7,259 nt of DNA from an uncultured Eubacteriales bacterium (lineage in GTDB: Bacteria > Bacillota > Clostridia > Lachnospirales > Lachnospiraceae): positions 1 through 7,259 of the forward strand of contig OMSN01000077.1 in the NCBI GenBank assembly GCA_900313765.1, written 5' to 3'. This document shows positions 6,938-7,259 of this stretch, one piece after another. Position numbers and translations under genes: made by a program. Position 1 is the first letter of the stretch. Each line of letters begins with the position of its first letter. The notes beneath the pieces were generated by a model. It was not told the DNA's origin. It worked only from the letters and a program-made list of their open reading frames with translations, and made no database searches.

Positions 6938-6960
6938 GCCATCGCCTTTCTGCGATTGGC
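6938..6960 (-). other. Hairpin in the hisH leader
   Basis: On the minus strand ATCGC and GCGAT pair around an AGAAAG loop, extended by GCC/GGC past a one-base bulge. It lies in the untranslated leader about 40 bases before the hisH start and has no T-tract, so it is not a terminator. It could affect RNA stability or attenuation. I see no T-box motif and no histidine-rich leader peptide. Confidence 0.35.
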
Positions 6961-6997
6961 CGCCTGCCGGTGTTCCTTACAGTCTGTAGCAAAGAAA

Positions 6998-7026
6998 ATT
7001 ATATCGTCACGCTGTATTTTAATCAA
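6998..7026 (-). promoter_or_regulatory. SigA-type promoter of hisH-hisF-ung
   Basis: On the minus strand TTGATT (7026-7021) and a perfect TATAAT (7003-6998) have a 17-base spacer. The -35 box begins one base after the T-tract of the rRNA terminator, so the unit starts directly after the rRNA operon stops. The predicted transcription start is near 6991. Confidence 0.8.
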
Positions 7027-7027
7027 T

Positions 7028-7055
7028 AAAAAAAGCACCGGTCTGAAACCGATGC
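7028..7055 (-). terminator. Rho-independent terminator of the rRNA operon
   Basis: On the minus strand GCATCGGT (7055-7048) pairs with ACCGGTGC (7042-7035) through eight pairs, one of them G-T, around a five-base loop. Seven T follow (7034-7028). It ends the transcript about 65 bases after the 23S 3' end. Confidence 0.88.
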
Positions 7056-7120
7056 CTGTTTATACCTTGAAAACCGCACACGAAAATCTAATCCTTCAAC
7101 ATCTTTTTGAACCTATACCT

Positions 7121-7259
7121 AGGACAAGCTTACGACCGATTAGTAACAGTCAGCTCCATGCATTACTGCACTTCCACCTCTGTCCTATCTACCTCATTCT
7201 CTCTAAGGGGTCTTGGGATATCTCATCTCGAGGGGGGCTTCACGCTTAGATGCCTTCAG
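7121..7259 (-). rRNA. 23S ribosomal RNA, 3' end (5' part outside window)
   Basis: Read on the minus strand, this is the conserved 3' end of bacterial 23S rRNA. It starts CTGAAGGCATCTAAGCGTGA, continues through the AAGCCCCCCTCGAGATGAGA type block and GTGCAGTAATGCATGGAGCT, and closes with GACTGTTACTAATCGGTCG. The final AAGCTTGTCC should pair with the 5' start of the molecule, which places the 3' end near 7121, give or take a few bases. About 139 of roughly 2,900 bases are present. No 5S gene follows it. Confidence 0.95.

Noticed and set aside
6899..6997. T-box riboswitch or His leader peptide before hisH
   Set aside because: No T-box consensus, specifier loop, competing terminator or run of His codons can be seen.
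7056..7120. Possible 5S rRNA or tRNA after 23S
   Set aside because: The space of about 65 bases is too short for 5S and does not fold into a cloverleaf.

Overview
The window looks like ordinary core chromosome from a Gram-positive, anaerobic-type Firmicute, most likely a member of Lachnospiraceae. The reasons are GGAGG-type Shine-Dalgarno sites, hairpin-plus-T-tract terminators, SigA-type promoters with 17-base spacers, a DUF5688-like protein, a divergent ligA and a rluF/SH3-protein neighbourhood of a kind I associate with that family. This placement rests on recognition; no search was run. I see no mobile element, CRISPR array, phage gene or obvious new system.

Layout from left to right. 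All protein genes are on the minus strand, so transcription runs right to left. Bases 1-1325 hold the N-terminal two thirds of ligA (NAD-dependent DNA ligase), cut by the window edge. Upstream of it lies rluF (1407-2114), a 23S rRNA pseudouridine synthase. A strong terminator (2146-2179) separates that pair from a membrane-anchored protein with a C-terminal bacterial SH3 domain (2210-3247). An AT-rich divergent control region (about 3248-3436) carries the SH3 gene's promoter on the minus strand and, on the plus strand, the promoter of a tRNA-Arg(CCG) gene (3437-3509). The tRNA has its own terminator (3515-3545), and the T-tract of that terminator contains the stop codon of a convergent DUF5688-like gene (3544-4491, TTG start). 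The 240 bases upstream of that gene hold the terminator of the next unit and no clear promoter.

The right part is one probable operon, hisH-hisF-ung (6898 down to 4732). It is driven by a clean promoter at 6998-7026 and ended by a terminator at 4597-4643. HisH and HisF form imidazole glycerol phosphate synthase, the branch point of histidine and purine metabolism; Ung is uracil-DNA glycosylase. Immediately upstream, also on the minus strand, is the 3' end of a 23S rRNA gene (7121-7259). It is followed after about 65 bases by a rho-independent terminator, with no 5S gene between them.

The points most worth a second look are the unusual active-site residues of the LigA, the missing 5S gene after 23S, ung joined to a minimal hisHF pair, and the compact overlap of tRNA terminator and DUF5688 stop codon.
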